Below, in pieces: positions 1 through 11,220 of a stretch of DNA of 64,000 bases (position 1 is its first letter; every line of letters starts with the position of its first letter). The DNA lies in NCBI GenBank assembly GCA_037903355.1, contig JBAJFE010000062.1, positions 1 to 64,000 on the forward strand, written 5' to 3'. The stretch comes from Trichuris trichiura (taxonomy: Eukaryota > Nematoda > Enoplea > Trichinellida > Trichuridae). A program made the position numbers and the translations under genes. The notes under the pieces are model-generated. The model ran no database searches. It was not told the origin of the DNA and saw only the letters and a list, made by a program, of their open reading frames with translations.

Positions 1-799
1 AAAACAAGCAAGATCGCTTCACGCGAGAGCTGATTACAAGGAAACAACGTTAAGCCAACTTAGGACGAAAACATTCGGACCAAAACTAATCAAAAGAGAG
101 CAGAATATAGAAGCCTGAAAATCAGAAAACGGCTTACCGTCTTCAGCAATCAACACATTTTCTGGCTTGAGATCTCGATGCGTGATACCCTTGCTGTGAA
201 TATAATCCTAACAAAAAAAGAATTTCCAGCGGGAAACGTCGAAATGAAAACTAACCACTCCGGCAATCAGTTGTTGAAAGAAATACTGCGCTTGACCTAT
301 GGGCATTCCAACATCGGGCTCTTAAAAGAGGGAAAAAGTGACGAAATAACAACTTTAACAGAACATTGCCTATGCGATCGTAGAGTTCGCCCTCGCTGGC
401 ATATTCCAAGAACAAATACAAAGTATTGCGCTCGATGCGATGGCCAATCGAGCTGATAACGTTGCGGTGCTTCAAGTTTCTCAGCACGCAAGCCTAAGTA
501 CGGCACGTTGGAAACAGCGAAAAAAAGAACACGCAAAGGAACCTCGCGTTTCGCGGCGTCCATTCGGTTTTCTCGACCGTCGAAACACATTATTTTTACA
601 GCAACGCTGTCGTGCTGCTGCCGATGCACGAGGAGCTTCACTCTGCAAAAGCATCGATGCAATTGAAAAAACAATAAAGCACGTTAGTTAAGCATTCCTA
701 CTCGCCAAATGATCCTTCTCCAAGAGTTCCAACAACATCCCAGTCGTCCGTAAAAGGAACGGGACGTTTATTAGGGTCAGCTTTGTTCAACAATTTCAT
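1..799 (-). CDS. chk-1: Checkpoint kinase Chk1, N-terminal half (partial, continues past the left edge)
   Basis: Ser/Thr kinase that halts the cell cycle after DNA damage, acting in the nucleus. Five exons are readable on the minus strand: 702-799, 543-642, 370-493, 256-320 and 138-207; a donor (GTAAGC) follows, so the rest lies outside the window. Visible motifs in order: glycine loop GTLGEGSFGEV, catalytic Lys in VAVKIM, hinge YLFLEYASEGELYDRI, then EPDVGMP (nearly identical to human Chk1 EPDIGMP), and the catalytic loop HRDLKPEN. The hinge and EPD(V/I)GMP identify Chk1 rather than another CAMK-group kinase. I start at ATG 799 (M-K-L-L-N-K), which keeps the first exon open into the glycine loop. 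Introns are 35-60 nt. The intron at 321-369 has a GC donor (see findings). The gene is divergent from the PRELI gene. Confidence 0.9.
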
Positions 800-1565
800 T
801 GCGTAGAAGCATCAATAAGAAAGTCACTACCGGCGGGAACTTACAGTAACCCGTAGGTACAGTGTTCCGAAAAAGTTGGGTGTGCCACAGGTGCCTGCGT
901 GTCCTGAGCGGCTCAGCTGAGCTGCCAAGTACATTTCCTGCATTTCTCGGCTCAATCAAAAAATATACTCATGAGTAAAAAAAATAATTTTTCGCTGGTA
1001 CCTGCTTATCTGTTTTTTAAAATTAGATTTGCGCGTTTTCAATTAGTCATTTTAAAGCTGATTTGTTTAAAGTAGGAGATTTTCTTGGCGCCTACGTTGA
1101 TTCTGAAAACGTTTCATTTGTGTTATATTGCTTACTGTCTAGCTTTAATCTGCATGAAAGCTTACATTTCTACGGTAAGTAACAGTACTCATTAATTCCA
1201 ATGCTCTTTAGCAACCATGTTTGTACGCAAACAGCGTTAAACTTTGTGAGTTGCAAAATTTCAGCAGCACATTTAGGTACTGCTTACATCAGCGGTTTTT
1301 AGTTATTAACCGCTAACAACCGTATAGTTGTGTGCTTTTTCCATTCGTTGCACCTGAGCATTAGTTGGTACGGTAGTTAGCTTTCTTCGCTGCATGCTAC
1401 CTGATTTTCATCTATGTTCAGGTATATTGAGACTGGTTCGGTTTGCAACCAATCAACATTCACTTCAGCGAGGTAATTTTTAAAAGCGTTCGTTTTGGGT
1501 TATGCGCCGTTTAGCAGCAGAGCAGTAATGTATTTTCGAAAAGCTCTTACGTGAAAACCGTTCGG
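800..1565. other. Intergenic, shared 5' region of chk-1 and the PRELI gene
   Basis: About 770 nt between two divergent start codons. No coding signal is seen on either strand. It presumably holds the promoters of both genes, but no clear TATA box or other element stands out. Confidence 0.5.
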
Positions 1566-2099
1566 ATGAAGTACTTTTGCTCTCAGTCATCGTTTAAAAA
1601 TTCTTGGGACGACGTAGTAACTGCTTTTTGGCTACGATATCCAAATCCGTTCAGCAACCACGTGCTATCGGAAGACACAGTTGACCGAAGAGTTTCGGGC
1701 GATACGTTGCTCACGAAAAGAATATTCTTCAAGACCGCTCGTATTCCAAAGTGGGGCGAGAAGTTCGTCTCCACCAAGTACATTCCAGTATTGGAGGAAT
1801 CGCTTCTCAATCGAGCAACCAAGGTGATGGTCACTTACAGTCGCAACATTTCCTACCAAAGACTGATGTCGATCGAAGAACGGTGCACCTATCAAGTAGA
1901 TCCCAAGCTTCCCGGTGAGCAAACGCTGCTCAAACGCGAAGCTTGGTTCTGCTGTCATTTGAAAGGTATTGCGACCATTGTACAGAAAATATCTTGCGAG
2001 CGGTTTAAGCATCATGCAGCCAATGCGAACAAAGGATTGCAGTTTGCCTTAGCTCGCCAATTCCTTTTGGCACGCCAGCAGCAATTGCATCAGGAATGA
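1566..2099 (+). CDS. PRELI/MSF1-domain protein (PRELID1 / slowmo family)
   Basis: Intermembrane-space lipid transfer protein; family members shuttle phosphatidic acid (or phosphatidylserine) between mitochondrial membranes with a TRIAP1-type partner. Single exon, 177 residues, against about 219 in human PRELID1; the missing part is the C-terminal tail. The PRELI domain fills the protein: MKYFCSQSSFKNSWDDV at the N-terminus, then AFWLRYPNPFSNHVLSED, RRVSGDTLLTKR, VMVTYSRNISYQRLMSIEER and REAWFCCHLKGI. These line up block by block with human PRELID1 (FQNSWDQV, FWQRYPNPYSTHVLTED, RLMVVEERCVY, EIRREAW). ATG 1566 is chosen because the family begins Met-(Val)-Lys-Tyr-Phe; the upstream in-frame GTG is not needed. 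PRELID1 is preferred over PRELID2/3, but orthology is not proven. Confidence 0.88.
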   Translation: MKYFCSQSSFKNSWDDVVTAFWLRYPNPFSNHVLSEDTVDRRVSGDTLLTKRIFFKTARIPKWGEKFVSTKYIPVLEESLLNRATKVMVTYSRNISYQRLMSIEERCTYQVDPKLPGEQTLLKREAWFCCHLKGIATIVQKISCERFKHHAANANKGLQFALARQFLLARQQQLHQE

Positions 2100-2630
2100 T
2101 TCTGTGTCCTTTGCCTGTTTTGACCGTTGAACGAATCTAGTTTGAAAAATAAACAACTTATGAACCAATGAGAGTCCATTACAATTTTTATTTTCTGCAG
2201 CAAGGTATTGAGGGTTTTTGCAGCAAAAAATGGATTCTGACTGGCGGGAACTCTACCAAAAATTTGTAAAACACGTTTCAGATCATTGAACCTGAGCATA
2301 CCTGCTTGAACGGTAGCTCGGATCCTCTTGAACGTTAGACCAGCTTCTACGTGGTTTGGTGGTAAGAACTATTCGTTATAAATTTTTTCACTTGCGCTTT
2401 AATATTATCTTGTTAAATTCTGACTAATTTGCTGCAGGTTGGTTGATTTTAATGGGTAAAAAAATCTGACGTGAAACTCTTAAAGTATATAAGTTTGTGT
2501 CTACTTTTGACGGCTGGCAGAAATAATTAGCCACTAAGACGCCGCGCATGTAGCCGTGCCTATAATTCAATGCGTGAAAATCTATTAGCCTTTTATGGCT
2601 TGCCTGAATTTTCATTTTTTTGAAGGAAAA
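2100..2630. other. Intergenic
   Basis: About 530 nt between two plus-strand genes. No coding or RNA signal recognised. A TTTTTTGAAG acceptor-like string ends 5 nt before the next ATG. Confidence 0.4.
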
Positions 2631-3152
2631 ATGCCTATCGTACCAGAACATCCTAATAGAGTAATCTTGAAACCTCCAATCAACGTTTCGCCAACTATTA
2701 GGGTACGATGACTGAACTGTACTAAATATTTCCTTTTCCAATCAACCGTTTAGGCAGCCCGCTACATATTCTTGACCCTTGGTGTCGCCTATGGGGCCTA
2801 TCGGCAAAGTAAGTTGCACAGTCGAAAGCACGTTATTCCGAATTCACCTTTTCGATCTTTTTATTTTTGTCGCTTCATTTTGTGGTACTTTGTAGAACGC
2901 CTAGAAGTTGTGCATGAGAAGTTTGTAAGGAAGGTTGGCGAGGATCATCTAATGGATAGATTGGAAAAGGCTAAGAAAGCTGCTATTTCTGGCAAGGGTA
3001 AGCTCCCTGTGAATCTTTATTATCCCGATTCCTACGAGATACTTTTCTTTCCAGAGAGCCTGGCCGAGGTAGGCAAAGAGTTGGGCTTTGGTCGTACTGT
3101 CGAATGGGCCGGCTACAAGTACGAACCAATTGACCTGAAGAAATCTTTGTAA
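2631..3152 (+). CDS. ATP synthase membrane subunit e, with a long C-terminal extension
   Basis: Small inner-membrane subunit of the mitochondrial F1Fo ATP synthase, involved in dimerisation and cristae shape. Three exons: 2631-2702, 2754-2808 and 2896-3152, with canonical GT-AG introns of 51 and 87 nt and compatible phases. The first 60 residues match the family: NVSPTIR then AARYIFLTLGVAYGAYRQ, compared with human QVSPLIKLGRY and FLGVAYGATRY; the TM helix carries the G-x-x-x-G/A-type motif needed for dimer contacts. A charged helix follows (RLEVVHEKFVRKVGEDHL). The protein is about 127 residues against 69 in human: some 50 extra residues from about KLPVNLYYPDSYEI to the end have no counterpart I know. 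The extension is in the same open exon as conserved sequence. High confidence in the family, low in any role for the tail. Confidence 0.82.
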
Positions 3153-6100
3153 TCTTAGAGAACTGTGCTTCTGCTTGCTGTTATTGGTAGAAGTTTTGCG
3201 TCGCGCTCTTTAGATTCATTCTATTTTGTGACTCCCGCAAAAAAACTTTTTCTTTTGCCTCAACTTCCACTCCCTTTCATTCTGTTATAGCGCTGTCAGT
3301 CTATTCATTGCGCGAAAAACAATAATCAGACAATTTGAATTGTAACTGATTGAAAATGTCCAAAATATCATTGCCTCCCGCAGACTGTAGTTTTAACTGT
3401 TTGCAAGTACTTCTCACGCACTTCTGTCCTTGAATGTTGAAGTTCAAAATGGGTTAATGGTTTTGTTGAAAAGCAATACGCGCCGAAGTTTCTGCCAGTT
3501 GTTTGTTCAATATAAAAGTAGCGCAACGAGTTTTTACAATGGGTTGCGCTAACGCCTCTGGTACGTAGGCAACTTGCTCTGACGGCAAGCAGAAATTCGG
3601 CAAGAGCAAAACATCATTAATTGCCTTAAGTCTAATGGCAGAACATCGGTTACATTTAACTAATGCGATCAGGTAAAGAATACGTTATTCGTCCAGCTTG
3701 CTGCTGACAAATACCACATGCGTGAATGCTGCTTCCGCTAAAGTGGCAACTAGTATTCTCGGTCGGGAGATCGTAGGCATCCCAAAGTGTCCGATTTTAT
3801 TCGGGCAGTCATTGAAGCAAATAAATAGCATGCTTTCTCTTACTAGTTAATAGACACGAAATCTGAACGTACCGCAGACAAGAAAGTAAGAGATTATACC
3901 TTGTCCTTGGCTTTCCTATTACTAATACTTGGCTGGGCGCTATACGCAGCAGACTTCTATGTACGCGACATTACCTATTCTGCCAAATAAAACCAGTATT
4001 CGTTTAACAGCCTAATTAGCGACAGTCTTGCGCAAAGTGCGGCTTGATTTGGGAGGTGCTCAATAAAATACTCTCCCTAAGGCTGTCTTGTATTGCTAGT
4101 GATCGCGGCAGCAAGTTATTTACCCTTTTTTTAGTTTCTTAAAGAGGACAACAGAGACTTTGTTGGACACAGTTTAAAAGTCGTCTACATTACTGCCTTT
4201 GGGACAGTTTTTCGTTGACAGGTTTGTGTGTAATTCATTCACTCGCCTACCATGTATTCATCTGCTTTTGTTTTTGTTTCGTCAACACGCGTACACAACG
4301 CATTTAGAGACTCGTAGTCCTCCATTGCAGTTCCAGCTTCAGATTTTTAGATGTTCTAACGTTGCTCGCTGAGATTAGTAATTCCCTGGCTTAAGGGTTC
4401 CCTCTTTAATAAGCGATAATCCTCTTAAAGATTTCGTAGGCTAGATCAATAAAACTACCACAGTAGTGAATTCACGGGATATGTTGATCCTGCGCAGAAA
4501 GGATCGCGCTGCCGTATTTAACAGCTTCCAGTTGTCATGATTCGCTAGCAATTGTTAAGTGCTCAAATTGATGGTAAACAGGCATGTACGATACGTGTCG
4601 CTTTGATCGCTTTAGGAGTGGGATGTTCAGCTTTTTGCAAAACTGGCACCTCCGCCAAGTCTTTAGAGTAAGTTTTACCAGTTATGCAAATCAAATGCGG
4701 ACCTTTTTTCTAAGCAAAACGTCTTTTTTGATCTTTTGCATAATGCGGCATGAGAGAGCTGCAAAACTTGGTAGTTAATCCTATGCGCTTTTGATAGGTA
4801 TCATCTACTTTCTCAATTATGTAGCACAGCATGTATAAGCTGTTTTGCTTGTTTCACTCATGGCTTTAGTTTAGTAAAACTAATGTCGCTAACCCAATGA
4901 ACTTGTCCTTCAGCGAAACTTGTTTATCCATACCACTTGCTATCGATTGACCAAGTGAAAGAAAGGGTTATTGGTCAGCGCAGTTGCTGCGGTGAACTCT
5001 GTCTGGTAAACTATGGTTGAAAGGAGCAGCAGCGAATTCGCACGCACTCCGATGCCGCGCATCCGGTGAGGTTGGCTACTCAGGCAGCATTCCAATTGCA
5101 AGGTCATCGTGACGTTGAGGTCAGCTTTTTTGGATATGAGATCTACCTCAGCTGTCTATTCAGTATGTAAAGTCGGTCGTTCGGACCGTAATGTAGATGA
5201 TTCGCACGATTCGGTGGCTCGCTTTGTCAATAATCCCATCACTGCAGTGACATACTTTCCATCCGCGTAGCATAGAACCGGCAACGACCAGGGACAACGG
5301 GCAGCGCACGATAGGCGAAGCGATAGCAACGTTCTTAGTTCCAGTTAACAAGTGGCAGGCAAGTTTGCCATTTCGGTCGGCGCGCCCATCGTTGAGAACT
5401 TTATTTCGTTCTTGATTCAACGCGATGATGGCTCGTTATAGGCGATATCGACAAGGACGAAGAGAGCAAACTTTCGGTACTTTTTTTTGTTCATATTCGG
5501 TTTCTTGTTCAACTTAAGCATACAAAAGCGTTTAGCCACCTTCATTGGTCGATTAGTCATATCACGACTTTTATAAAGCAGCCGCATTGTTTCGTGCGTT
5601 AAAATTAGTTTTATAAAATGTTTTCCTATTTCGTACCTTCTCCGAATCCCGCATCGAATGGCGATGGCTTTCCCTTTTGGCTGCAGAAGCTGAGGCAATA
5701 ATTGTGGAGAACTTCTTTTCATTAAAATGGCCGTTAGCAGCCCGTTGCTTGAAAGCTCATCTATTTGTCTGCCGTATGACAGCAAGTCTTATTGTCACGA
5801 AGTCGTGACGTAGGACTGCTCAGTAGCAGCGACATCCTTTATAAGGAGCGTTTACCTTCGTTCGTTTCGTAACTATGTTATAAATAAAGCCTTAACATTC
5901 TTAGTATTCCGCCTTGGATTCCGAAAGATTGTGTTACGATTCCAATAGCCTAGTGGAAGGTCGCCTAAATCTACTATCTTCCTATAGGTGTAGTTCGCGG
6001 CTCAATTTTCCGGATTACGCTAGTATGCTGATGTGCACTATTTTCTCCTACTTCTTCTTTGAGTATCTGAGCAAGAAAAGTTAACCCTATGCGCCAAGCG

Positions 6101-6194
6101 AGTATGTACTTCTTAGCGCGAAAAATGATGACGAGATGTTTTATCTTCTTTACCACAACTGCTCACCGATTGACTGATTGCAGAGCCAGGAAAA
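3153..6194. other. Intergenic, no recognised gene
   Basis: About 3 kb. Two adjacent minus-strand open frames at 5160-5420 and 5417-5785 (86 and 122 codons) are Lys/Arg-rich but match no family I know and lack splice or domain support. No RNA gene or repeat recognised. Confidence 0.4.
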
Positions 6195-8138
6195 ATGAAC
6201 GAGTCAACAAAACAGAGGATGTTGCGTTTGTGCACATGCGCTACAAGTTTCATCATATGGGTGAGTATTTTCCAAAGTCTTTTAAGCTTATTTTCTGTTA
6301 AATTCTATCGAGATAGCATACTGCGTACGGCGCGCCTGTTCCTTCTCCTATTTGCATAAATACTTTCGGAATTGCGGCAGGGCAATATAAGTCGACAGCT
6401 TCATGCAAAAGCAGTGAAATTTGTAATAACACGCATTGCTTTCAGTGTTTTTTTTATTGGTCATAAAAGCAGTCTTTAGTTTTTACGTGAAGGACGGATA
6501 AAACATAGACAAAACAGCCCACGCTAACAAGAATACATCATTAGAAGTTTTTTGAGATTAACTCGATGTAGCGCTGCAGATTTTTTATTTGGAATTACCT
6601 ATTGCCTTGTTACACTGGCAGTTGTAGCGGGTTTTTTACTTTTAGATTTCTGGAATAGCTCAGTTCTGTCTTTCTCTTTGGCTATTGTACAACCACGATG
6701 TTGCCCGTAACATGACTGAAATTGATGACAACATAAACAGTTTATACGTCTCCTTTTACCTGCTGTTGTGCGTTGGAGCTTTCATTGCCTTAACAGCATT
6801 TACCGGATGGATGGGTGCTTATCGAACGTCCGTAGCGCTGCTGGCAATCGTACGTGCCGTTTCTGCCTAATCCACCAACTTTGACAAAGTTGCTTTTAGT
6901 ATTTTATCTGTTTGGTTATTTCCTGCAGTGCCGAGTTCGCTTCCAGCATTTTGGCCACCGTCCATCGAGCTCAGGTTTGTCCATCTTTTTTGTACAGTCA
7001 CTGCGTTTGACGAAAGCTCCCAAAATTCCTACGACAACAACAACAACAGCAACAAGGACGCCAAGCCGAACTTGTTCTGCTCATTTAAAATATTTGTTTT
7101 TTTATGTCCATACGTGACCATCAGTTGCGATTGAAAAATGTTGCATTCGTTCTCCGCTTTAGGTACGCGACTACGTGAGTGAATCAATGAACAAAACTAT
7201 GACAGCTCATTACGGGATCAATCTTTTGTACACAAACAATTTCGATTCCATTCAAGCAAATGTAAGTTGGTATAAGATGACGTACTATATTGACCGTAAA
7301 GTTTTTAAGGCATTTACGTTACGCTAAGCTTAACTGTTGTAGTTTTATTTCATTTCTATTATTTTTTTCAATAAATTTCACCTATTCTACTATTATTGTA
7401 CTAGTGCATTACTAATTTACTTATTATTTATATTGCTAATACATCGTTTTGTGCCGACTTGATTGTTTGAAGCAAACTAAGTTAGATTCTTATATATGTC
7501 TAAATTTTAGCACATCTTGCATTCCAATTATCCAAATATTTGATTTCTTTGGTCTTTGATCTTATGAAGCATAAATAATTAGTGTTATCATTTTAGCTGC
7601 AATGTTGTGGTGTCAATTCATATGTCGATTGGCTTGCCACTTATTTTGGTAACAAACAGTTCGGTAGCAACAGCACAGGTCCTGTCGAAGTTGGCCGAGT
7701 GCCGTTGACTTGTTGCAATCCAATCGGTTTACTTGAGTACAAGGGTACATGCGGCACAAGTTTTGATGACAATCCTTTGACCTCATACGCCCTCTACGTA
7801 AATACAGGGGTAGGAATTTTTCATCTTTTATAATTCAATTGTAGTTTTGGCTTTTCATTTTTTTAAATTTCATAATCATGGTAGAATTATTAGTGCTAAT
7901 TCTGCGGCGTTTGAATTTTCCTTCATACCGCCAATAGACGAAGCAACTCTTTCAGGGATGTCTTGACAAAGTGTGCGACATTTTATATGAAAAATACCGT
8001 GTGAACATTGGTTTAGCCGTTGGAAACTTAATCTTGCAGGTATGTATTTTTTAAAATGCCTTTAAGTAAAAGTAATCATTGCAGCTTCTCGGAATGGTCA
8101 CGTCGCTACTTTTAATTCGTTCCATAAGAAAAGGCTGA
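6195..8138 (+). CDS. Tetraspanin
   Basis: Four-TM membrane organiser of the tetraspanin family. Seven exons with GT-AG junctions: 6195-6260, 6646-6849, 6900-6974, 7163-7261, 7597-7809, 7938-8039 and 8085-8138. TM1 is assembled across the first intron (CATSFIIW + ISGIAQFCLSLWLL). TM2 is FYLLLCVGAFIALTAFTGWM, followed by GAYRTS where the family has GCCGA. TM3 is YFICLVISCSAEFASSILA. The large extracellular loop carries the signature CCG (LQCCGVNSYVDWL), a second PLTCCN, then GTCG and QGCLDKV, giving the usual disulphide-forming Cys set. TM4 is IGLAVGNLILQLLGMVTSLLLI, then a short basic tail. About 270 residues, normal for the family. Which tetraspanin subgroup it belongs to is not resolved. Confidence 0.92.
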
Positions 8139-9675
8139 CGGGACAGTTCAACAGCCACTTTTTCTGGCCTGCCTTTTTTGCTTGGATCGTTTTATCAATT
8201 GTTCTGCTTAAAAGCATTTGTTGAACCTCAAAGTCATTCAGCTGTCCGCGGAACGCCTGTTGAGCAATGACGTACTATATCGGTATTGATGCATAGTCAC
8301 TACGACTTAGCTGCATTGTAAAAAGTTTGCAACCTGCTAAGAGCCTGTATAATTAAAAGTAGTGCCATAGACTGCAGAATTGATTGGTTAAAAATGTCGT
8401 AATCAACCGTTTGGCTGCGGAATCCCGCCAAGGTGCTTAACTCATTTTTGTACGAGCTGGGGAGAAAATTAGTCTCTTGCAACGCTCATTATTACCGAAA
8501 GATGGCTTTGTTAAAAAAGAATGAAAAAAATTTAGCTTAGCACGTCATCTGAGCATGCTGAGCAAATTTGTTTTGTAAAATAAACTAGCACACTGCAACT
8601 ATCCGCGCTTGCTCATGTCAACCAATCCGCCGGCTTTTGCAAAAGCTTACTTCTCGCTGGAACATTTCTGAAAGCGTTTTGCATTGTATAGGAACGGGGC
8701 CTGCGAATCGACGAGGAGGCGGTGTGGGCTTTTCATTTACATTTTCCTATTCTTTTTTCGAGAAGAGAAAATCGTTTTGTTCAAAAATATCCCCCAAAAA
8801 TGCTAAAGAAGCGAAGCCAATCTTGGAAGGCGAATTTATGTTTACATTTCAAAAAATATCTCACTTTTTTGCACCCCAAAATGGCTTAGTGACCTTTGGC
8901 AAATGTAAAATGGTCTAATGTCTGCGGTTTTCAGATCTTCCAGGCGCCATTTTCATCGAAAATGCCTTGAAGGGAATAAAATCCATCCCAATGACCCATA
9001 CTTCACGCTGAAGATGGAGCCAGGGAAATCCTAATAGCTTCCTGAGTGAAACCTTTTACTTTTTGCTAACAGTCGAGAAATCGTTACAAGTGATTTTAAA
9101 AAATGATATAAAAGCCGTGTAACCGTTTGTGCCCTTACCAGCCGAAAGTGTGGAAAATTAAAAATGTTTAAACTGTAGAAATCAAGTACACTTTATAGTG
9201 TGCTTGAAAATCTATATTTTGTAATATTTGAGCTTAAATCATGTTTAAAAGTACTTTGCTCAATTGGCTTGCAGATAAATCCTTGCCGCTTGTAGCATGC
9301 ATGCATCTTGTGAACAGTTTATTCTTTTTTACAATAGTCAAATATTCAACCTTACTATTCATTGTCTCCTTGCTTGCAAAAATGTTTTACAGTGCGTCTG
9401 ACCTAGCTTTTCGTAAAAGACTGAGGCAGCTGCCTCGTATGTATCTTGAAAGTAAACGTTGCCATTATTTTGAAAGACTTAACAACCTTAGAAAAAACAT
9501 TGGTGTATTAGATTTTAATTTGTCATTTCAAACCGCGCTCTGACTTTTCAACGCGTAGCGAGGTCAACAACGCAGAAAGTTTGTAATGTTTATTGTCTGC
9601 GACAACTCATACGTTACAAACAACTGTCGAGGGTTAAGTACAAGTTAATTCCGTAAAACTAGGCAAAAAACGAAG
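8139..9675. other. Intergenic, with one weak open frame
   Basis: About 1.5 kb between the tetraspanin and the GPCR. A 100-codon plus-strand frame opens at ATG 9241 and ends at 9543; it encodes one hydrophobic stretch near residues 25-50 and a basic tail, and an ATATAAAAG string lies about 130 nt upstream. It resembles no family I know and may be chance. Confidence 0.3.
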
Positions 9676-11220
9676 TCACCGCGGCTGGTGAAGTCGCCTG
9701 ATAGAAACGCGCAATTTGTTTCCCTTCCTTCTGCACCGACATAGCAAAATCTCCCTGAAACAACGGCGGAAGTCTCGATTGCAAAAGGAGTATATCAGTG
9801 GGTTCAGCACGGAGTTGAAATAACCCAGCCAAAGAAATAGGTCCGTCAAAATGGCCGGTATTGAGCAAGAGGCAGAAGTCAGTTTCTTCCGTATACTGAC
9901 CATATTGGGAAAGCTGTCAAGCCTTCCATCCCTTCCTTTAGAGAAATCCCTGTTGTTGTATCCCGCTTTGGCTTCCGGAAAATCCACCATGTAGTGCGAG
10001 TAATGACCATGGCAAAACGGCTCAATTAAATGGGCAGTATAAAAAGGCATCCAACATATGACAAAACCGCTGACAACAATGCATATTGTTATAATGGCTT
10101 TACGCTCTTTGGCCAACAATGTCGCAGGGAATAAATGGCGCCTTGGTATGCTGTCATGTTTTGCCATTGTAGGATAGGAGGAGAATCTTGCCCTTTGGTG
10201 CTGGTCCTCACCGGTGGTGGAACTTGTCCGTTTTGATAACGAAGGAACGCAAGCTGATGAAAGCCTTTTCTTTCGATTTGACTTGCATCCTTTGGTTAGT
10301 GAGTCAGAATTAGTCTCCACCGCGGAAAGCGATCTTTGCGCCCTACTCTTCGGTTTAGCGCTACTGCTCCTCCGACTCCTGTTATTACGCGGCGTTAGAA
10401 GTTCACTCATCGAACTTGTCCAGTTGAAAAATGATAAAATCGAAAAAAGCACAGGACAACTTGACGTTTTCCTCAATTGCTCAGAGGAACGACGTTGGCC
10501 GTTGCTGTGCTGTCGTTCTGAAGATTGGACACTGAAATCCAGAATTGTAGAATAGTCGCTTGCATCTTCACCATATCGGAGAGACGCAAATGAGTCAAGT
10601 GACTTCTCGTTAGCGGTCAAATGACCAATCAGCTTTAAGCGGCATTGTATGACCTTGAGTATTTTCAAATAAACAAACAGCATCAAAATTAATGGAATAT
10701 AAAATGACCCAAGCGCTGAACAGATGCGATAGGAAAGCATGGGCGGATAAATGCACGTAGCGAACCATACCGGTGTACGCCACGCAGGTACAATCCACTG
10801 AAGGCTACATATGACGAAGGAGATAATCCATGTGAACAGCAGAATTATACAGCTCAGACGCTTCGTTTGCATTCGTTTGTAGCGCAGCGGCGATGTTATG
10901 GCAAAGTAGCGGTCAAATCCAATGACGCAGAGGTTCAGAATGGAAGCTGTACACAGCATAACATGAACAGACGTCCAAAGACGACAGGTTAAATAATCAA
11001 ACTGCCACCGATGATCGTAGGCGAAATCTAGCAGCGCTACTGGCATGAGCACAACGGCTATTAAAAAGTCAGCTGTGGCCAATGAGCTCAACAGGAGATT
11101 TGCTGTACTTTGCATGCCTCGGTAAAAGAGAACTGACAATATAATCAGCGCATTTCCAAGGATGGCACAAAGGCACACGATCGACAGGAAGAACAAAGCA
11201 GCAATGGTCCAGCAATCCAT
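9676..11220 (-). CDS. Class A GPCR, D2-like dopamine/biogenic-amine receptor family, lacking Asp3.32
   Basis: Intronless 514-codon frame with seven TM helices. TM1 GNALIILSV; TM2 LATADFLIAVVLMPVALLDF; TM3 VHVMLCTASILNLCVIGFDRY; TM5 SALGSFYIPLILMLFVYLKI; TM6 FVICWMPFYTAHLIEPFC; TM7 LWLGYFNSVLNPLIYSFCNRDF, then a Cys-rich tail. The TASILNLC block, the DRY motif, CWxPF and NPLIY place it with D2-type amine receptors. Loop 3 inside the cell is very long (about residues 195-370), basic and Ser-rich, typical of Gi-coupled members. Position 3.32, the amine-anchoring Asp of this family, is His (codon CAT). Serines at 5.42 and 5.46 are kept. Extracellular loop 3 has about 45 extra residues. The N-terminus before TM1 is only a few residues, so an upstream exon may be missing. 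Ligand unknown. Confidence 0.85.
   Translation of the reverse strand: MDCWTIAALFFLSIVCLCAILGNALIILSVLFYRGMQSTANLLLSSLATADFLIAVVLMPVALLDFAYDHRWQFDYLTCRLWTSVHVMLCTASILNLCVIGFDRYFAITSPLRYKRMQTKRLSCIILLFTWIISFVICSLQWIVPAWRTPVWFATCIYPPMLSYRICSALGSFYIPLILMLFVYLKILKVIQCRLKLIGHLTANEKSLDSFASLRYGEDASDYSTILDFSVQSSERQHSNGQRRSSEQLRKTSSCPVLFSILSFFNWTSSMSELLTPRNNRSRRSSSAKPKSRAQRSLSAVETNSDSLTKGCKSNRKKRLSSACVPSLSKRTSSTTGEDQHQRARFSSYPTMAKHDSIPRRHLFPATLLAKERKAIITICIVVSGFVICWMPFYTAHLIEPFCHGHYSHYMVDFPEAKAGYNNRDFSKGRDGRLDSFPNMVSIRKKLTSASCSIPAILTDLFLWLGYFNSVLNPLIYSFCNRDFRRCFREILLCRCRRKGNKLRVSIRRLHQPR

Noticed and set aside
5160..5785. Two adjoining minus-strand frames
   Set aside because: No domain, no splice consistency, no recognised relatives; kept only as a remark in the intergenic entry.
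10214..10555. 113-codon plus-strand frame
   Set aside because: Antisense shadow of the GPCR's third intracellular loop.
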